Of a stretch of DNA of 64,000 nucleotides, positions 9,240 to 18,665 are shown one piece after another; positions within the stretch are counted from its first letter, which is position 1, and each line of letters begins with the position of its first letter. The stretch is taken from positions 62,001 to 126,000 of the forward strand of contig NZ_AQQX01000005.1 in assembly GCF_000768315.1 (NCBI RefSeq), in the 5' to 3' direction. Below the pieces are notes generated by a model. The model was not told the DNA's origin. It saw nothing but the letters and a program-made list of their open reading frames with translations, and made no database searches. Origin of the DNA: Pseudooceanicola atlanticus. GTDB lineage: Bacteria; Pseudomonadota; Alphaproteobacteria; Rhodobacterales; Rhodobacteraceae. Position numbers and translations under genes: made by a program.

Positions 9240-9827
9240 ATGGCCAAGCTTTACTTCCACTACTCCACCATGAATGCGGGCAAATCGACGGTTCTGTTGC
9301 AAGCCTCGCACAATTACCGCGAACGGGGGATGCAGACCTATCTGCTGACCGCGCAGCTGGACGATCGTGCCGGGACCGGACGGATCGCCAGCCGGATCGG
9401 GATCGGCGAGGAGGCCGATACGTTCCGCGGCGATGACGACCTTTTTGCGAGGATTGCCAAGCGGTTGGAGGATGGGCCCTGCGCCTGTGTGTTCGTCGAC
9501 GAGGCGCAGTTCCTGACCTCAACCCAGGTCTGGCAACTGGCGCGCGCGGTGGATGACCTGGGCGTGCCGGTCATGTGCTACGGGCTGCGGGTCGATTTCC
9601 TGGGCGAGTTGTTCGAGGGGTCCGCGGCGCTTCTGGCGCTGTCGGACGAGATGCGCGAAGTGCGCACGATCTGCCATTGCGGACGCAAGGCCACGATGGT
9701 CGTGCGGCGGGGGCCGGATGGCCAGGCGCTGCGCGAAGGGGCGCAGGTTCAGGTGGGCGGGAACGAGACCTACGTGTCGCTCTGCCGGAGTCACTGGCGC
9801 CAGGAAATGGGCGATCCGCACGCCTGA
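9240..9827 (+). CDS. tdk: Thymidine kinase (type II)
   Basis: A 195-residue type II thymidine kinase. It phosphorylates thymidine to dTMP in nucleotide salvage. The P-loop MNAGKST lies at residues 11-17, and the Walker B-like FVDEAQFL near residue 84. The C-terminal zinc-site cysteines are in ICHCGRK and, further on, SLCRSHW. The start is ATG at 9240; the longer frame from 9201 adds an unlikely GC-rich extension. It stands alone, with a repeat element upstream and a hairpin plus an 11-bp repeat array downstream. Confidence 0.93.
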   Translation: MAKLYFHYSTMNAGKSTVLLQASHNYRERGMQTYLLTAQLDDRAGTGRIASRIGIGEEADTFRGDDDLFARIAKRLEDGPCACVFVDEAQFLTSTQVWQLARAVDDLGVPVMCYGLRVDFLGELFEGSAALLALSDEMREVRTICHCGRKATMVVRRGPDGQALREGAQVQVGGNETYVSLCRSHWRQEMGDPHA

Positions 9828-9840
9828 TGGCCTCGCTGTC

Positions 9841-9910
9841 GGGGCCGCGAAACGGCCCCGAAACCCGCATCGGTATCACGTCGGTACAACGTCGGTATTA
9901 CGTCGGTGCC
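9841..9910. repeat. 11-bp-period direct repeat array, copy A, with hairpin
   Basis: A hairpin GGGGCCG/CGGCCCC (9841-9859) is followed by GAAACC-CGCAT. Then come 3.6 copies of CGGTATCACGT-like units at 9871, 9882, 9893 and 9904, with exact 11-base spacing. The same order (GGCC, GAAACC, GCATCGG, 11-base units) occurs on the minus strand at 48722-48800. It lies 3' of tdk and faces the 3' end of the TadG-like gene. Confidence 0.7.
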
Positions 9911-9925
9911 TTTGCGGTGTCGCCC

Positions 9926-11239
9926 TCAGTGCAGCGAGACCCGGTCGGTCGACAGCATCGTGTCCATGCCGATGCAGAGCCCGGCGAGCCCCGGCAGGTC
10001 GAGCGTCTGGCTGGCGACCTCGTCCACCACGTCGAGCAGGCCGCCGACGAGATTGATCGTCTCGTTCACCGTATCGCCCACCACCCCGATCGTGTCGTCG
10101 AGGAACCCGCCAAGCGGGCTGTCCGGATCGGCCAGCGCCGGCACGGCGAGCCGGATGGACGCATCCGCGAAGAGGTAGATCCTGGCCCCCTCCCCCGGCG
10201 GGCAGGAGGTCGTGCGCTTCAGCACCGCATCCGAAGGCACCGCGATGGAATTGCCACGCGGCAGAACGCCCAGCAGGTTCGAAATCACCAGCCCGGCCTG
10301 GATCGACACGTCGCCATCGATGCGGATCGGGCAATCGCTGATCAGCACCGTGTTCGTCAGATCGAGCGGCCCGTCCAGCACCAGCACCCCGTTGGAAGGA
10401 CAGGACACATGGAACCGGCCGCCGGTTGCCAGCTGCGCCTCGTCCGTCAGTGCATCGCCGGCCAGACGCGTGGTGCTGTGGATCAGCCCGTTCAGCGCGG
10501 AGCGCAGCCCGGGGCCGTCCATGTAATCCGGTTCTCCGCCCAGCAACGACACGTTCTGGATCAGCGAGGTCGGCTGCGGCAGCATGTCGACCAGCAGCGC
10601 GTTCACGAAATCCGCGGTGTCGTCGGTGACCCAACCCGGTACGCCGCCGTAATCGATCTGGGCCGAGGCATAGAGGCAGATCCCCGCGAATAGCCGCCCG
10701 GACCCGACCTGCAATCCGGCCTTCAGCGACAGGAGCGGATCGACACAGGGCAGGCCTTCATGGGTGCGGATGCGCGCGATGGAGGACACGCGGATATCCC
10801 ATTCCGAGATGCCCAGCATCGACAGCAGGAACGTGCGCTCTCCATTACCGGTCGATGGCGAGCGGCTGAGCTTGACCCGGACCGCGTTGGCATCCTGAGC
10901 GCCCGGCTGGAACGAACCGTTATCAGCATTGTAATGGCCCAACTCGAAACTCTGTTCGTGCCAGGCATCGGCCAGGGTGGTGCCGCCCAGGGAAAAGGCC
11001 GTGGTCCTGCGGGCCTGTGCCTCGGGCGTGTCCAGCGAGATCGGTTCGCTGAGGCGGATCGCGGCGCTGGCGGCCGAGACATCGGCGGCGGATTGCAGGA
11101 TCGATTCGACGCGGTGGCGGTTGGCGAAATCCAGCATGATCCCCCCCACCATCAGCATGATACCGATCCCGTAAAGCATCAGGATGGTCGCGGCGCCGTC
11201 CTGCTGCCGGGCGAAGCGGGCCAGGAATGCGCGCAGCAT
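9926..11239 (-). CDS. TadG-like pilus-assembly protein
   Basis: A 437-residue protein with a TadG-type layout. A short basic N-terminus leads into one membrane anchor (residues ~20-40, ATILMLYGIGIMLMVGGIML), followed by a long periplasmic region. The GAATILML segment resembles the prepilin-like start of TadE/F/G proteins. TadG is a minor component of tight-adherence (Flp) pilus systems. The core tad genes (cpaF, tadB, tadC) are not nearby, so its role rests on pairing with the TadE-like gene, which it overlaps by one base (TGATG). Cysteines are mostly in the second half. It might alternatively belong to an uncharacterised secretion system. Confidence 0.65.
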   Translation of the reverse strand: MLRAFLARFARQQDGAATILMLYGIGIMLMVGGIMLDFANRHRVESILQSAADVSAASAAIRLSEPISLDTPEAQARRTTAFSLGGTTLADAWHEQSFELGHYNADNGSFQPGAQDANAVRVKLSRSPSTGNGERTFLLSMLGISEWDIRVSSIARIRTHEGLPCVDPLLSLKAGLQVGSGRLFAGICLYASAQIDYGGVPGWVTDDTADFVNALLVDMLPQPTSLIQNVSLLGGEPDYMDGPGLRSALNGLIHSTTRLAGDALTDEAQLATGGRFHVSCPSNGVLVLDGPLDLTNTVLISDCPIRIDGDVSIQAGLVISNLLGVLPRGNSIAVPSDAVLKRTTSCPPGEGARIYLFADASIRLAVPALADPDSPLGGFLDDTIGVVGDTVNETINLVGGLLDVVDEVASQTLDLPGLAGLCIGMDTMLSTDRVSLH

Positions 11240-11652
11240 CAGACCGGTTCCCGCAGCATCGCCACGCGGGCCACCCAATCGCCGGGAACCGTGCCGGTGG
11301 CGACATTGACAACGCCCGACTGGGCGATCGGCATGCGCAGGGTGACGGAGACCTGGTCGCGATCCTCGACGATGGAGACGCTCACATCGTGCTGCGTCCA
11401 TTGAAGCCCGTTGCGGATCAACGCCTCGGCCTCGGTCGGGGTCAGTTCGTGCATCGACAGGCCACGCGCGGCGATCCGCGCCTGGTTCCACATCGTGCTG
11501 TTCACGGTAAAGGAATGGGAAAAGTCCAAAAGGGTGGCGAACATCACCAGGATCAACGGGATCCAGAGGACAAATTCCAGGGTCGACGCACCGGACGTGT
11601 CGCGCATGAACCGCGCGAACGGGGCCCGGCAACGTGCCAGACATCTTAACAT
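11239..11652 (-). CDS. TadE-like pilus-assembly protein
   Basis: A 137-residue TadE-family protein. The N-terminus has the TadE signature: basic residues, then SGASTLEFVLWIPLILVMFATLLDFSH with a conserved Glu just before the membrane segment (residues ~25-46), as in pseudopilins. TadE is processed by the prepilin peptidase TadV/CpaA and is needed for Flp pilus assembly. The start ATG at 11652 follows GGAG at a spacing of 6. Its stop overlaps the TadG-like start, so the two are translationally coupled. No other pilus genes lie in the window. Confidence 0.7.
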   Translation of the reverse strand: MLRCLARCRAPFARFMRDTSGASTLEFVLWIPLILVMFATLLDFSHSFTVNSTMWNQARIAARGLSMHELTPTEAEALIRNGLQWTQHDVSVSIVEDRDQVSVTLRMPIAQSGVVNVATGTVPGDWVARVAMLREPV

Positions 11653-11830
11653 AACAAACTCCAGTTAACTGGATTCACTCATACACATTTAAGATGTGGT
11701 CAGAGATTCTGGCGGAATTGTGGCGGCGGGGAAATACCCACCGGATTCCCGGTGGATACACACTGTTTCCCGCTCCAGGGCAGGATGCCGCAACGTCATT
11801 TTGATCCGAAATGGCGCGGCACACGTAGGA

Positions 11831-12784
11831 TCACGCGACTCGGTTCGGCACCTCTTCACCGGCGAAATAGGCCTTGAGATTGGCGACGGCCATCAGCCCC
11901 ATTTCCTCCCGTACCTCCATGGAGGCGGTGCCGAGATGCGGCAGCAGGGTGACCTGTTCCATCTTGAGAAGCGCCGGGGTCACCTTGGGCTCCTCTTCGT
12001 AGACATCGAGGCCGGCGCCCGCGATCGTGCCTTTTTCGAGCGCGCGGGCCAGGGCCGCTTCGTCGATGATATTGCCCCGGGCGATGTTCACCAGGATGGC
12101 ATGGGACTGCATGGCCGACAGCACTGTGTCGTCGATCAGGTGGTGCGTCTCAGCCCCGCCCGGCGCGGCGACGATGACCACGTCGGCCTGGGCGGCGACC
12201 TCCTCCAGCGGGGCCTGGCGGGCGGGGAAATCCACCGATTTTTCCGACCGGTTGGCATAGAGCACCTGCATGCCGAAGCCGAAGTGACAGCGCCGCGCGA
12301 TGGCCTGGCCGATGCGGCCCATCCCGACGATGCCGACGGTGCGACCGGTCAGGTGCAGGCCCAGCAGCTGGGTCGGATGCCAGCCGTCCCATTGGCCGGC
12401 GCGGACCATGCGTTCGCCTTCGCCGGCACGGCGGGCGGTCATCAGCATCAGGGTCATCGCGATATCGGCGGTGGCGTCGGTCACGGCGCCGGGCGTGTTG
12501 GTCACGGTGACGCCGTGGCGGCCGCAGGTATCAACGTCGATATGATTGTAGCCGACACCGAAATTCGCGACCATCCGGCAGCGCGGGCGGCCGAAATCCT
12601 GCAGGGTTTCCGCGGTGATGGCATCGCCCAGCGTGACCATCATCCCGTCATAGAGCGCAAAGGCCGCGCGCAATTCGCCCTGCGACATCGGCTTGTTGGA
12701 GTTGCGGCACTCGACCTCGAACAATTCCTCTGCGGCGGCCTGGGTGCGCGGCGGCATCGGGCGGGAGATCAGGATGCGGGTCAA
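11831..12784 (-). CDS. D-2-hydroxyacid dehydrogenase (glyoxylate/hydroxypyruvate reductase type)
   Basis: A 317-residue NAD(P)-dependent D-isomer-specific 2-hydroxyacid dehydrogenase. The Rossmann motif is GMGRIGQ. The catalytic trio is in NIARGNIIDE (Arg), DVYEEEP (Glu) and LLPHLGTAS (His). Family members reduce glyoxylate or hydroxypyruvate. The second enzyme of this type, at 43688, belongs to the GhrA branch. The start is TTG at 12784 and overlaps the csaA stop (TTGA), so translation is probably coupled. It forms an operon with proC and csaA. Confidence 0.85.
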   Translation of the reverse strand: MTRILISRPMPPRTQAAAEELFEVECRNSNKPMSQGELRAAFALYDGMMVTLGDAITAETLQDFGRPRCRMVANFGVGYNHIDVDTCGRHGVTVTNTPGAVTDATADIAMTLMLMTARRAGEGERMVRAGQWDGWHPTQLLGLHLTGRTVGIVGMGRIGQAIARRCHFGFGMQVLYANRSEKSVDFPARQAPLEEVAAQADVVIVAAPGGAETHHLIDDTVLSAMQSHAILVNIARGNIIDEAALARALEKGTIAGAGLDVYEEEPKVTPALLKMEQVTLLPHLGTASMEVREEMGLMAVANLKAYFAGEEVPNRVA

Positions 12785-13122
12785 TGCAGCCTCCCGCCGG
12801 GGGCGACGTCCTGGTCGGGGGTGACGAGGATCACGCCGCCCTTGTCGTCGGACACGCCCAGCGTCAGCACTTCGGACATGAAGGGGCCGATCTGGCGGGG
12901 CGGGAAGTTGACGACGGCCATCACCGTTTTGCCGACCAGCGTTTCCGGGTCGTAATGATCGGTGATCTGGGCCGAGGTCTTCTTCTCTCCGATCTCGGGG
13001 CCAAAATCGATCCAGAGCTTGATCGCGGGCTTGCGCGCTTCGGGGAAGGGTTCGGCACGGACCACGCGGCCCGCGCGGATATCGACCTTGAGGAAATCGT
13101 CAAAGCTGATCTGGTCAGTCAC
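12781..13122 (-). CDS. csaA: CsaA-type tRNA-binding/chaperone protein
   Basis: A 113-residue single EMAP-II-like OB-fold domain. CsaA proteins bind tRNA and, in Bacillus, act as export-related chaperones; the role here is not known. Family motifs are FLKVDIRAGRVV near the N-terminus, KLWIDFG and VVNFPPRQIGPF. The start is GTG at 13122 with AAGGAG 8 bases upstream, and it overlaps the 3' end of proC by 8 bases. The longer frame to 13188 runs into proC and has no ribosome binding site. Confidence 0.9.
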   Translation of the reverse strand: MTDQISFDDFLKVDIRAGRVVRAEPFPEARKPAIKLWIDFGPEIGEKKTSAQITDHYDPETLVGKTVMAVVNFPPRQIGPFMSEVLTLGVSDDKGGVILVTPDQDVAPGGRLH

Positions 13123-13927
13123 GGGAAAGCTCCTTCGAGCGGTCGGCGGCGGCCTTGATGGCGCGGCGCAGCAGCACCGGGAAGCCATCCTCTTCGTTCA
13201 TCAGCACCTCGAGCGCGGCCTGGGTCGTGCCATTGGGGCTGGTCACGTTGACGCGCAGTTGGTCGGGGCCTTCCCCGGCCTCTTCGGCCAGGGCCCCTGC
13301 CCCGGCGACGGTGGCACGGGCCAGGGTGAGGGCGAGATCGGGGCTGAGCCCTTCGGCCTCGCCCGCGGCGGCCATGGTTTCGATCAGGTGGAAGACATAG
13401 GCCGGACCGGAGCCCGACACGGCGGTGACCGCATCCATCTGCGTTTCACTTTCCAGCCGGACGACCTGGCCCACGGCGGATAGCAGATCTTCGGCCAGTT
13501 GCAGGTGGGTTTCGGTCACCTTGGCATTGCCGATGATCGCGGTGATGCCCCGGCCCACGGCGGCGGGCGTGTTTGGCATGGCGCGGATAATCGGAGTGTC
13601 GGCGCCGAACGTGTCCTCGAATTTCGAGATCGGCGTGCCGGCGGCGACCGAGATCACCAGCGTGTCACCGCCACCCAGGGCGGACATCTGCGGCAATGCC
13701 TCGCCCATCATCTGGGGTTTCACGGCGATCAGGGCTACGGCGGGGGCGTCTGGCAGATCAGTGTTGATCTGAACGCCGCTGGCCTGCAGCCAGTCCGACG
13801 GGTTCGGGTCCTTGACCCAAACGGCCTTGGGCGAAAGACTGCCCTTCAGCCATCCCGCCAGCATCGCGCTGCCCATCTTGCCGCAGCCCATCAGGACCAT
13901 GCCCTGCCGGGCCACCGCTTCCATCAT
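13115..13927 (-). CDS. proC: Pyrroline-5-carboxylate reductase
   Basis: A 270-residue ProC. It reduces 1-pyrroline-5-carboxylate to proline with NAD(P)H, the last step of proline synthesis. The dinucleotide-binding GCGKMGSAM motif is at the N-terminus, and the substrate signature MDAVTAVSGSGPAY is near residues 160-175. The RVNVTSPNGTTQAAL motif follows, as expected. The first of two adjacent ATG codons (13927) is used here. It heads a tight minus-strand operon with csaA and the 2-hydroxyacid dehydrogenase. Confidence 0.95.
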   Translation of the reverse strand: MMEAVARQGMVLMGCGKMGSAMLAGWLKGSLSPKAVWVKDPNPSDWLQASGVQINTDLPDAPAVALIAVKPQMMGEALPQMSALGGGDTLVISVAAGTPISKFEDTFGADTPIIRAMPNTPAAVGRGITAIIGNAKVTETHLQLAEDLLSAVGQVVRLESETQMDAVTAVSGSGPAYVFHLIETMAAAGEAEGLSPDLALTLARATVAGAGALAEEAGEGPDQLRVNVTSPNGTTQAALEVLMNEEDGFPVLLRRAIKAAADRSKELSRD

Positions 13928-13981
13928 ATCCTTGCTCCCTCTTGGGGGGCGCTTGTGCCGCGCCCCTTGTTGGAGCGAAGT

Positions 13982-14482
13982 TTAGGCCCGGCCGTAGGCC
14001 TCTGCAATGGCGACCTGCATCGCCTCGGCGGGGGGTTGCCCGCCCCAGATATTCAGCTGGATCGCCGGGTAATAGCGTTCGGCCGACCCGACGGCGGAGG
14101 CGATCATCGTGTCGATCTGTTCCGGCGTCGCGATCTGGTCCCCGGTCAGGATCAGGCCGTAGCGGTAGACCATCAGCTTCTGTTCGGGCCAGTAGGTGAA
14201 GGCCCCGGCCCAGCACTGGTCATTGACCAGGTTGAGCAATTCGTACAATTCGGTCAGCGCCTCTTCGGGCGGTTCCATTTCGAACGTACAGACGAGACGC
14301 AGGGTCTGGTCGTAGTTGGACCAGGCCAGGGTCACGGAATAGGTGCGCCACTGACCCTCGACCGCCATGGCGATCTGGTCGTCGGCGATGCGGTCGAAAT
14401 CCCACTCGTGGTGTTCGGCCAGCAACTCGACGATATCAATGGGATGAAGTTCCTCGGTCAGAAACTGTTCGGACAATGCCAT
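13982..14482 (-). CDS. YbjN-domain protein
   Basis: A 166-residue YbjN-family protein (PF10722), a fold related to type III secretion chaperones; its molecular function is unknown. The sequence alternates charged helices and beta strands, with the typical HPIDIVELLAEHHEWDFDR N-terminus. It is acidic, with no signal peptide or membrane segment. GAGGTG precedes the ATG at 14482. In alphaproteobacteria this gene often neighbours proC, as it does here, but 54 bases separate them. Confidence 0.85.
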   Translation of the reverse strand: MALSEQFLTEELHPIDIVELLAEHHEWDFDRIADDQIAMAVEGQWRTYSVTLAWSNYDQTLRLVCTFEMEPPEEALTELYELLNLVNDQCWAGAFTYWPEQKLMVYRYGLILTGDQIATPEQIDTMIASAVGSAERYYPAIQLNIWGGQPPAEAMQVAIAEAYGRA

Positions 14483-14689
14483 GCGCCACCTCTTTTTGGT
14501 TGTAGCGCGCAGGGCGGGTAGACGCCCCTAACGCTAGGTGCCTGCTCTAGAGGCTGGGCGATTTCCCGTAGCCCCTACGAGATATGGTGAGGGCCGGGGG
14601 GCGTTGTGGCAAGCTAAAACTTGGGGATAAACGCAGGAAGTTGTGGAATAGTCCAAGAACACCGCAAGAATTGGCGCCGGAATAGCATG

Positions 14690-14722
14690 ACATGTCGTGC
14701 AGGTAACGGCCGAACGACATGT
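14690..14722. repeat. Perfect inverted repeat ACATGTCGT...ACGACATGT
   Basis: Two 9-base perfect inverted arms (14690-14698 and 14714-14722) are separated by 15 bases, giving 24 bases between arm starts. It sits about 210 bases upstream of the YbjN start. It could be a repressor operator or an RNA hairpin; there is no T-tract, so it is not a terminator. Confidence 0.5.
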
Positions 14723-14782
14723 AGATGACGATTCGAGTGTTTATTTCGGCGCGGCACTTTGGGTCCGGTCACGCCAGGATCT

Positions 14783-14811
14783 GCGAAAACCGCCCTCGGT
14801 GAGGGCGGTTT
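14783..14811 (-). terminator. Rho-independent terminator after the chemoreceptor gene
   Basis: Perfect 11-bp stem AAACCGCCCTC/GAGGGCGGTTT with a 3-base loop, followed on the minus strand by TTTTCGC. It lies about 90 bases past the chemoreceptor stop codon. Confidence 0.8.
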
Positions 14812-14899
14812 GAAGGCATAACGCCCGAGATGTACGCAATTTCTGTCGTGACGCGGTTCGCCTGGCGGCCTTGGCCGAGGTGCGGCGACAGCTGGCCGG

Positions 14900-17314
14900 T
14901 CAGGCGCGCAGCTTTTGGTCCGGCGTCGCGCCCTGCCCCCGTCCGCCAGTATTCCGAGCGGTGCCGGTGGTGAAGCGCGAGCCCGCCTGCATCAGGTCCT
15001 GGGACCGGGAGCGTAGCGCGGCGGTGGAGGCGGTGGTTTCCTCGAACATGGCGACGTTCTGCTGGGTGACGGAGTCCAGCTCGTTCATCGCCGCCGTCAC
15101 CTCGTCGAGCGAGATGGATTGTTCCGAGGTCGCGGTGGCCACGGTATCGATGGCCTGGCGCAGCTGCACGACATAATCGGCGATCTCGCGGATGGCATCG
15201 CCGGCATGGCTGATCTGGCGCGCGCCGGCGCCGATCTCGTCCCCGCTGGTGGCGATCAGGGCGTTGATCTCCTTCGCGGCCTCGGAGGAGCGATGCGCGA
15301 GCGCCCGCACCTCGGTTGCCACGACCGCGAAGCCCCGGCCGCTTTCACCGGCGCGGGCGGCCTCGACCCCGGCATTGAGCGCGAGCAGGTTGGTCTGGAA
15401 GGCGATATCGTCGATCACCGCGGTGACCTTGGAGATCTTGGACGAGCTTTCGACAATCCGGTCCATGGCCGCCACGGCCTCGTCGACCACGGCGCCGCTT
15501 TGATCGGCGACCTTGCCGGCGCGACCGGCCATGCCCCGCGCCTCGCCCGAATTTTCCGCGACCGAGCGGACGGAGGCCGAGAGCTGCGTCACTGCGGCGG
15601 CTGTTTCCTCGAGCGTGGCGGCCTGGCGTTCGGTGCGCTGCGACAGGTCGGCAGAGGCGGTGGCGATGGAACTTGCCTCCGTCTCGATGGAGCCGGCATT
15701 GATGAGGACCTCGTCGACGAGGCTCGCGACCTCGCTCATCGCCTCGTTGATCGACGCCTGAAGCCCGGCGAAGACACCGTCGAACTGACCCTCGACACGC
15801 GCGGACAGGTCGCCGCCGGCCATGCGGCGGGAAACGACGGACACCGCCTCCACCCCGCGTTCGACACTGGCCAGCAGGTCGTTGAAATGGGTGACGAAGG
15901 CATCAAGCTCTTCTTCGCCGTAATCGCGGTCGATCCGGATTGAGAAATCGCCCGCCACGGCGGCGGCGACGGCGCGGGCCAGTTCGCGCTGCAGGTCTTC
16001 CTGGCGGTCCTGGTGTGTCTTGCGTTCGGCGTTTTCCTGGTCGATCCGGGCCTGAAGCGCCTTCTGTTCCTCCAGCAGCCCGGCCTGTTCGGCGGCCATG
16101 GCGCGCTGCGTGTCGGCCTGCGCTTCGGACTCGGCGCGGAGCTTCTGGTTGTGGCGAAGGGTGTCGGCGAATTGCGTGGCCACGGTGGCGATGATCCCGA
16201 TCTCCGTCCGGTCGTTGCGGTCGGGGAAATCGACATCGGTATCGCCTTCGGCCAACTGCTTCATGCTGTCGGCGATGCGGGCCGCGGGGCGGACGGCGCC
16301 GCGCGACAGGACGATCGCCACGGCGATGGAGATCATCACCCCGGACACGGCCGTTAACAGCGCCAGCCAGGTGGAGACGCGGCGCACATTGGTCACGCCG
16401 CGGTTCAGCGCCTCGGAGGTCAGGTCGTTCTCGATCAGGGTCGCGTTGGAGAGCACGCCCAGCGCCTCGATCGCCGGGGCGTCGGAGACGCGGACCATCG
16501 CGTCGATCTTTTCGGCGGTGGTCCCCTCTGCGATGGCGCGGGCGGCAACGTCCAGCCCCTGCACGTAATCCTCGATCATCGCCTCGATCGTGTCGAGCGC
16601 CCGATCCTCGCGTTGGCTGTGCCCCCGGGCGCGATATTCTTCGGCCATGGCATGGGCTTCGGCAAAGCTGGTGCGGGCGGCCTCTGCCATCGCGGGGTCC
16701 TGATGGAGGAGGTAATCCTTGAAGTGATGCACCGCCCCGTTATAGCCCAGCATGCCGCGCAGCCAGCGCAGGTAGGTCACCTTGTATTGCGGGTTGGTCC
16801 CGTCGGAGGTCAGGGCGATCAGGTTGAGCAGCGACTGCCAGGCGGGACCGTCATCCAGCGTCATCGTCTCACTGACCTGCTGTGCGGGCGTGCCGGAGAG
16901 CCGCATGATGCGCACCCGGTCGACCGCGGCCTCGTAGGCGTGGACGGTGTCGCGCAGAACGGTGACATCCTCCAGCGTCTCGGGCTTGAGGACGGCGATA
17001 TTGTCCAGCGCGGCGAGCACCGCCCCGGTGCCACGCTTCGCGGCCTCCGCATAGCTTTTGTCGCCGCGCAGGACCGCGTTCTTGTAGTTGTGGATCATGC
17101 CGCCATAGCCCATTTCCGCGGTCAGCGTGGCAACGGCGATATTGTAGGGATCGGCCGAGACGGCCAGGCGGTCCGCCTTGTCCTCGACCTGGCGAACCTG
17201 GAACGAGATGAACGCCATCGCCGCCGCCAGAATGAATGTCGCGACCAGGGTCGTGGTGATGATCATCCACGACAGGTTGCGGAGCGAAAGGCGGGACGAA
17301 AGGTTCTGAAACAC
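14900..17314 (-). CDS. Methyl-accepting chemotaxis protein
   Basis: An 804-residue transmembrane chemoreceptor. It has membrane segment 1 (~16-38), a ~275-residue periplasmic sensor, membrane segment 2 (~316-337), a HAMP domain, and a cytoplasmic coiled coil with a second HAMP-like segment near 495-550. The signalling domain ends in the hairpin tip [19 protein letters not shown]. It would control a CheA kinase. There is no CheR-docking pentapeptide at the C-terminus, and no che genes are nearby. I chose GTG at 17314 because AGGA precedes it; a TTG five codons earlier is possible but has no ribosome binding site. The ligand is unknown. Confidence 0.88.
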   Translation of the reverse strand: MFQNLSSRLSLRNLSWMIITTTLVATFILAAAMAFISFQVRQVEDKADRLAVSADPYNIAVATLTAEMGYGGMIHNYKNAVLRGDKSYAEAAKRGTGAVLAALDNIAVLKPETLEDVTVLRDTVHAYEAAVDRVRIMRLSGTPAQQVSETMTLDDGPAWQSLLNLIALTSDGTNPQYKVTYLRWLRGMLGYNGAVHHFKDYLLHQDPAMAEAARTSFAEAHAMAEEYRARGHSQREDRALDTIEAMIEDYVQGLDVAARAIAEGTTAEKIDAMVRVSDAPAIEALGVLSNATLIENDLTSEALNRGVTNVRRVSTWLALLTAVSGVMISIAVAIVLSRGAVRPAARIADSMKQLAEGDTDVDFPDRNDRTEIGIIATVATQFADTLRHNQKLRAESEAQADTQRAMAAEQAGLLEEQKALQARIDQENAERKTHQDRQEDLQRELARAVAAAVAGDFSIRIDRDYGEEELDAFVTHFNDLLASVERGVEAVSVVSRRMAGGDLSARVEGQFDGVFAGLQASINEAMSEVASLVDEVLINAGSIETEASSIATASADLSQRTERQAATLEETAAAVTQLSASVRSVAENSGEARGMAGRAGKVADQSGAVVDEAVAAMDRIVESSSKISKVTAVIDDIAFQTNLLALNAGVEAARAGESGRGFAVVATEVRALAHRSSEAAKEINALIATSGDEIGAGARQISHAGDAIREIADYVVQLRQAIDTVATATSEQSISLDEVTAAMNELDSVTQQNVAMFEETTASTAALRSRSQDLMQAGSRFTTGTARNTGGRGQGATPDQKLRA

Positions 17315-17363
17315 GCGACTATCCTGCAAACGAAGGTTGTCTGCAGCTAAACCGCGTCAGGTA

Positions 17364-17391
17364 AATGGCAGGTTTAGATCACCCTGCCATT
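17364..17391 (-). terminator. Hairpin downstream of ubiK, possible weak terminator
   Basis: Stem AATGGCAGG/CCTGCCATT with a 10-base loop, 19 bases past the ubiK stop. There is no T-run, so it may act only as a transcript-end stabiliser or lie in the chemoreceptor leader. Confidence 0.4.
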
Positions 17392-17409
17392 CCCCTCAAA
17401 TTGAACATG

Positions 17410-17655
17410 TCAGCCCTGTTTGGCCTCCAGCGCGTCAAGCCGGGCCTTCAGCGCCTCGTTCTCTTCGCGCGCCTTCTGGGCCATGGCGCGCACGGCATCG
17501 AATTCCTCGCGGGTGACGAGGTCACGATCGGCCAGCCAGCGGTCGATCATGGAGTTGAAGGCCGTTTCGGCCTCGTCCTTGGCGCCCTGCGCCACGCCCA
17601 TGGCATTGGTCATGAGCTGGGACATGTCGTCGAAAAATTTGGACCGCTGCTGCAT
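17410..17655 (-). CDS. ubiK: UbiK-family ubiquinone biosynthesis accessory factor
   Basis: An 81-residue BMFP-domain protein. Helical N-terminal segments (FFDDMSQLMTNAMGVAQG) are followed by a C-terminal coiled coil (EENEALKARLDALEA). Family members trimerise and in E. coli help the UbiJ/Ubi metabolon in ubiquinone synthesis; a Brucella homologue has membrane-fusogenic activity. The ATG at 17655 has GGAG 7-8 bases upstream, and I prefer it to the GTG at 17673. It diverges from lgt. Confidence 0.85.
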   Translation of the reverse strand: MQQRSKFFDDMSQLMTNAMGVAQGAKDEAETAFNSMIDRWLADRDLVTREEFDAVRAMAQKAREENEALKARLDALEAKQG

Positions 17656-17783
17656 CGCTGTCTCCGTTGTCACGTTTGATCCCTATATGGGCCGCAAACC
17701 GGCGCGTCACAAGCCCGTGGGCCTGCCGGAGGGCGGCGCGCGGCCGGTTGACTTCCCCGACGGGCCAAAGGCATGTCACATCC

Positions 17784-18665
17784 ATGATCGCCGTTATCCC
17801 CTTCCCCGATATCTCGCCCGAGGTGTTTTCGATTTCCGCCTTCGGGATGGAGTTCGCGCTGCGCTGGTACGCGCTGGCCTACATGGTCGGGATCGGCCTG
17901 GGCTGGTTCCTGGCGCGCACGGCCCTGGGCATGCCGCGCCTCTGGCCCGCCGACCAGCCGCCGATGACCCGCGCGCAGCTGGAAGACCTGATGACCTGGA
18001 TCATCGTCGGCATCATCCTGGGCGGTCGGCTGGGCTTCGTGCTGTTCTACCAGCCGGGATATTACCTGTCGCATCCCGCCGAGATCCTCATGATCTGGCA
18101 GGGCGGCATGGCCTTCCATGGCGGGTTCCTGGGCGTCGCGCTGGCCTGGTGGGTGTTCTGCGCCCGCAACAGCATCCCCAGGATGCAGGCGGCCGACATG
18201 ATGGCGCTGGCCACGCCGGTGGGCATCATGCTGGGCCGGATCGCGAATTTCATCAATGCCGAGCTCTGGGGCCGGCCGACCGATGCGCCCTGGGGCGTGA
18301 TCTTCCCGGTTCAGGGCGCGCTTTGTGATGGTGAGCCCTGTGCCCGCCACCCCTCTCAGCTATACGAGGCGGGGCTGGAAGGACTGCTGCTGGGGTCGTT
18401 GCTGATCGTGCTGGCCTTCGGCTTTGGCGCGTTGCGCAAGCCGGGGCTGATCACCGGGCTGTTCGTCGCGGGCTATGGCGCGGCGCGGTTCGTCGTCGAG
18501 TTCTTCCGCCTGGCCGATGCGCAATACATCACCCCCGACAATCCCTATGGCCATGTTCTGCGCCTGACCGACACGGTCGGGATCACGATGGGGCAGATGC
18601 TGTCGCTGCCGATGGTGCTGGCGGGGCTGATCATCATCGCGATCGGGCGCCGGCAATGGCGGTGA
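17784..18665 (+). CDS. lgt: Prolipoprotein diacylglyceryl transferase
   Basis: A 293-residue inner-membrane enzyme. It transfers diacylglycerol from phosphatidylglycerol to the lipobox cysteine of prolipoproteins. Several membrane segments are visible. The Lgt signature GRIANFINAELWGRPTD lies near residue 155, and the conserved MAFHGGFLG motif near residue 110. It heads a three-gene overlapping operon with midA and pgeF, ending 10 bases inside the next gene. Candidate substrates in this window are the lipoproteins at 8972 and 45853. Confidence 0.96.
   Translation: MIAVIPFPDISPEVFSISAFGMEFALRWYALAYMVGIGLGWFLARTALGMPRLWPADQPPMTRAQLEDLMTWIIVGIILGGRLGFVLFYQPGYYLSHPAEILMIWQGGMAFHGGFLGVALAWWVFCARNSIPRMQAADMMALATPVGIMLGRIANFINAELWGRPTDAPWGVIFPVQGALCDGEPCARHPSQLYEAGLEGLLLGSLLIVLAFGFGALRKPGLITGLFVAGYGAARFVVEFFRLADAQYITPDNPYGHVLRLTDTVGITMGQMLSLPMVLAGLIIIAIGRRQWR

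Larger units (their letters stand above)
14483..14899. other. Intergenic region holding an inverted repeat and a terminator
   Basis: 417 bases without a convincing gene. It should contain the promoter of the YbjN gene. Two structures are visible and listed separately: an ACATGTCGT inverted repeat and the chemoreceptor terminator. AT-richer DNA between 14610 and 14760 is consistent with promoter function, but I cannot assign -35/-10 boxes. Confidence 0.6.
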
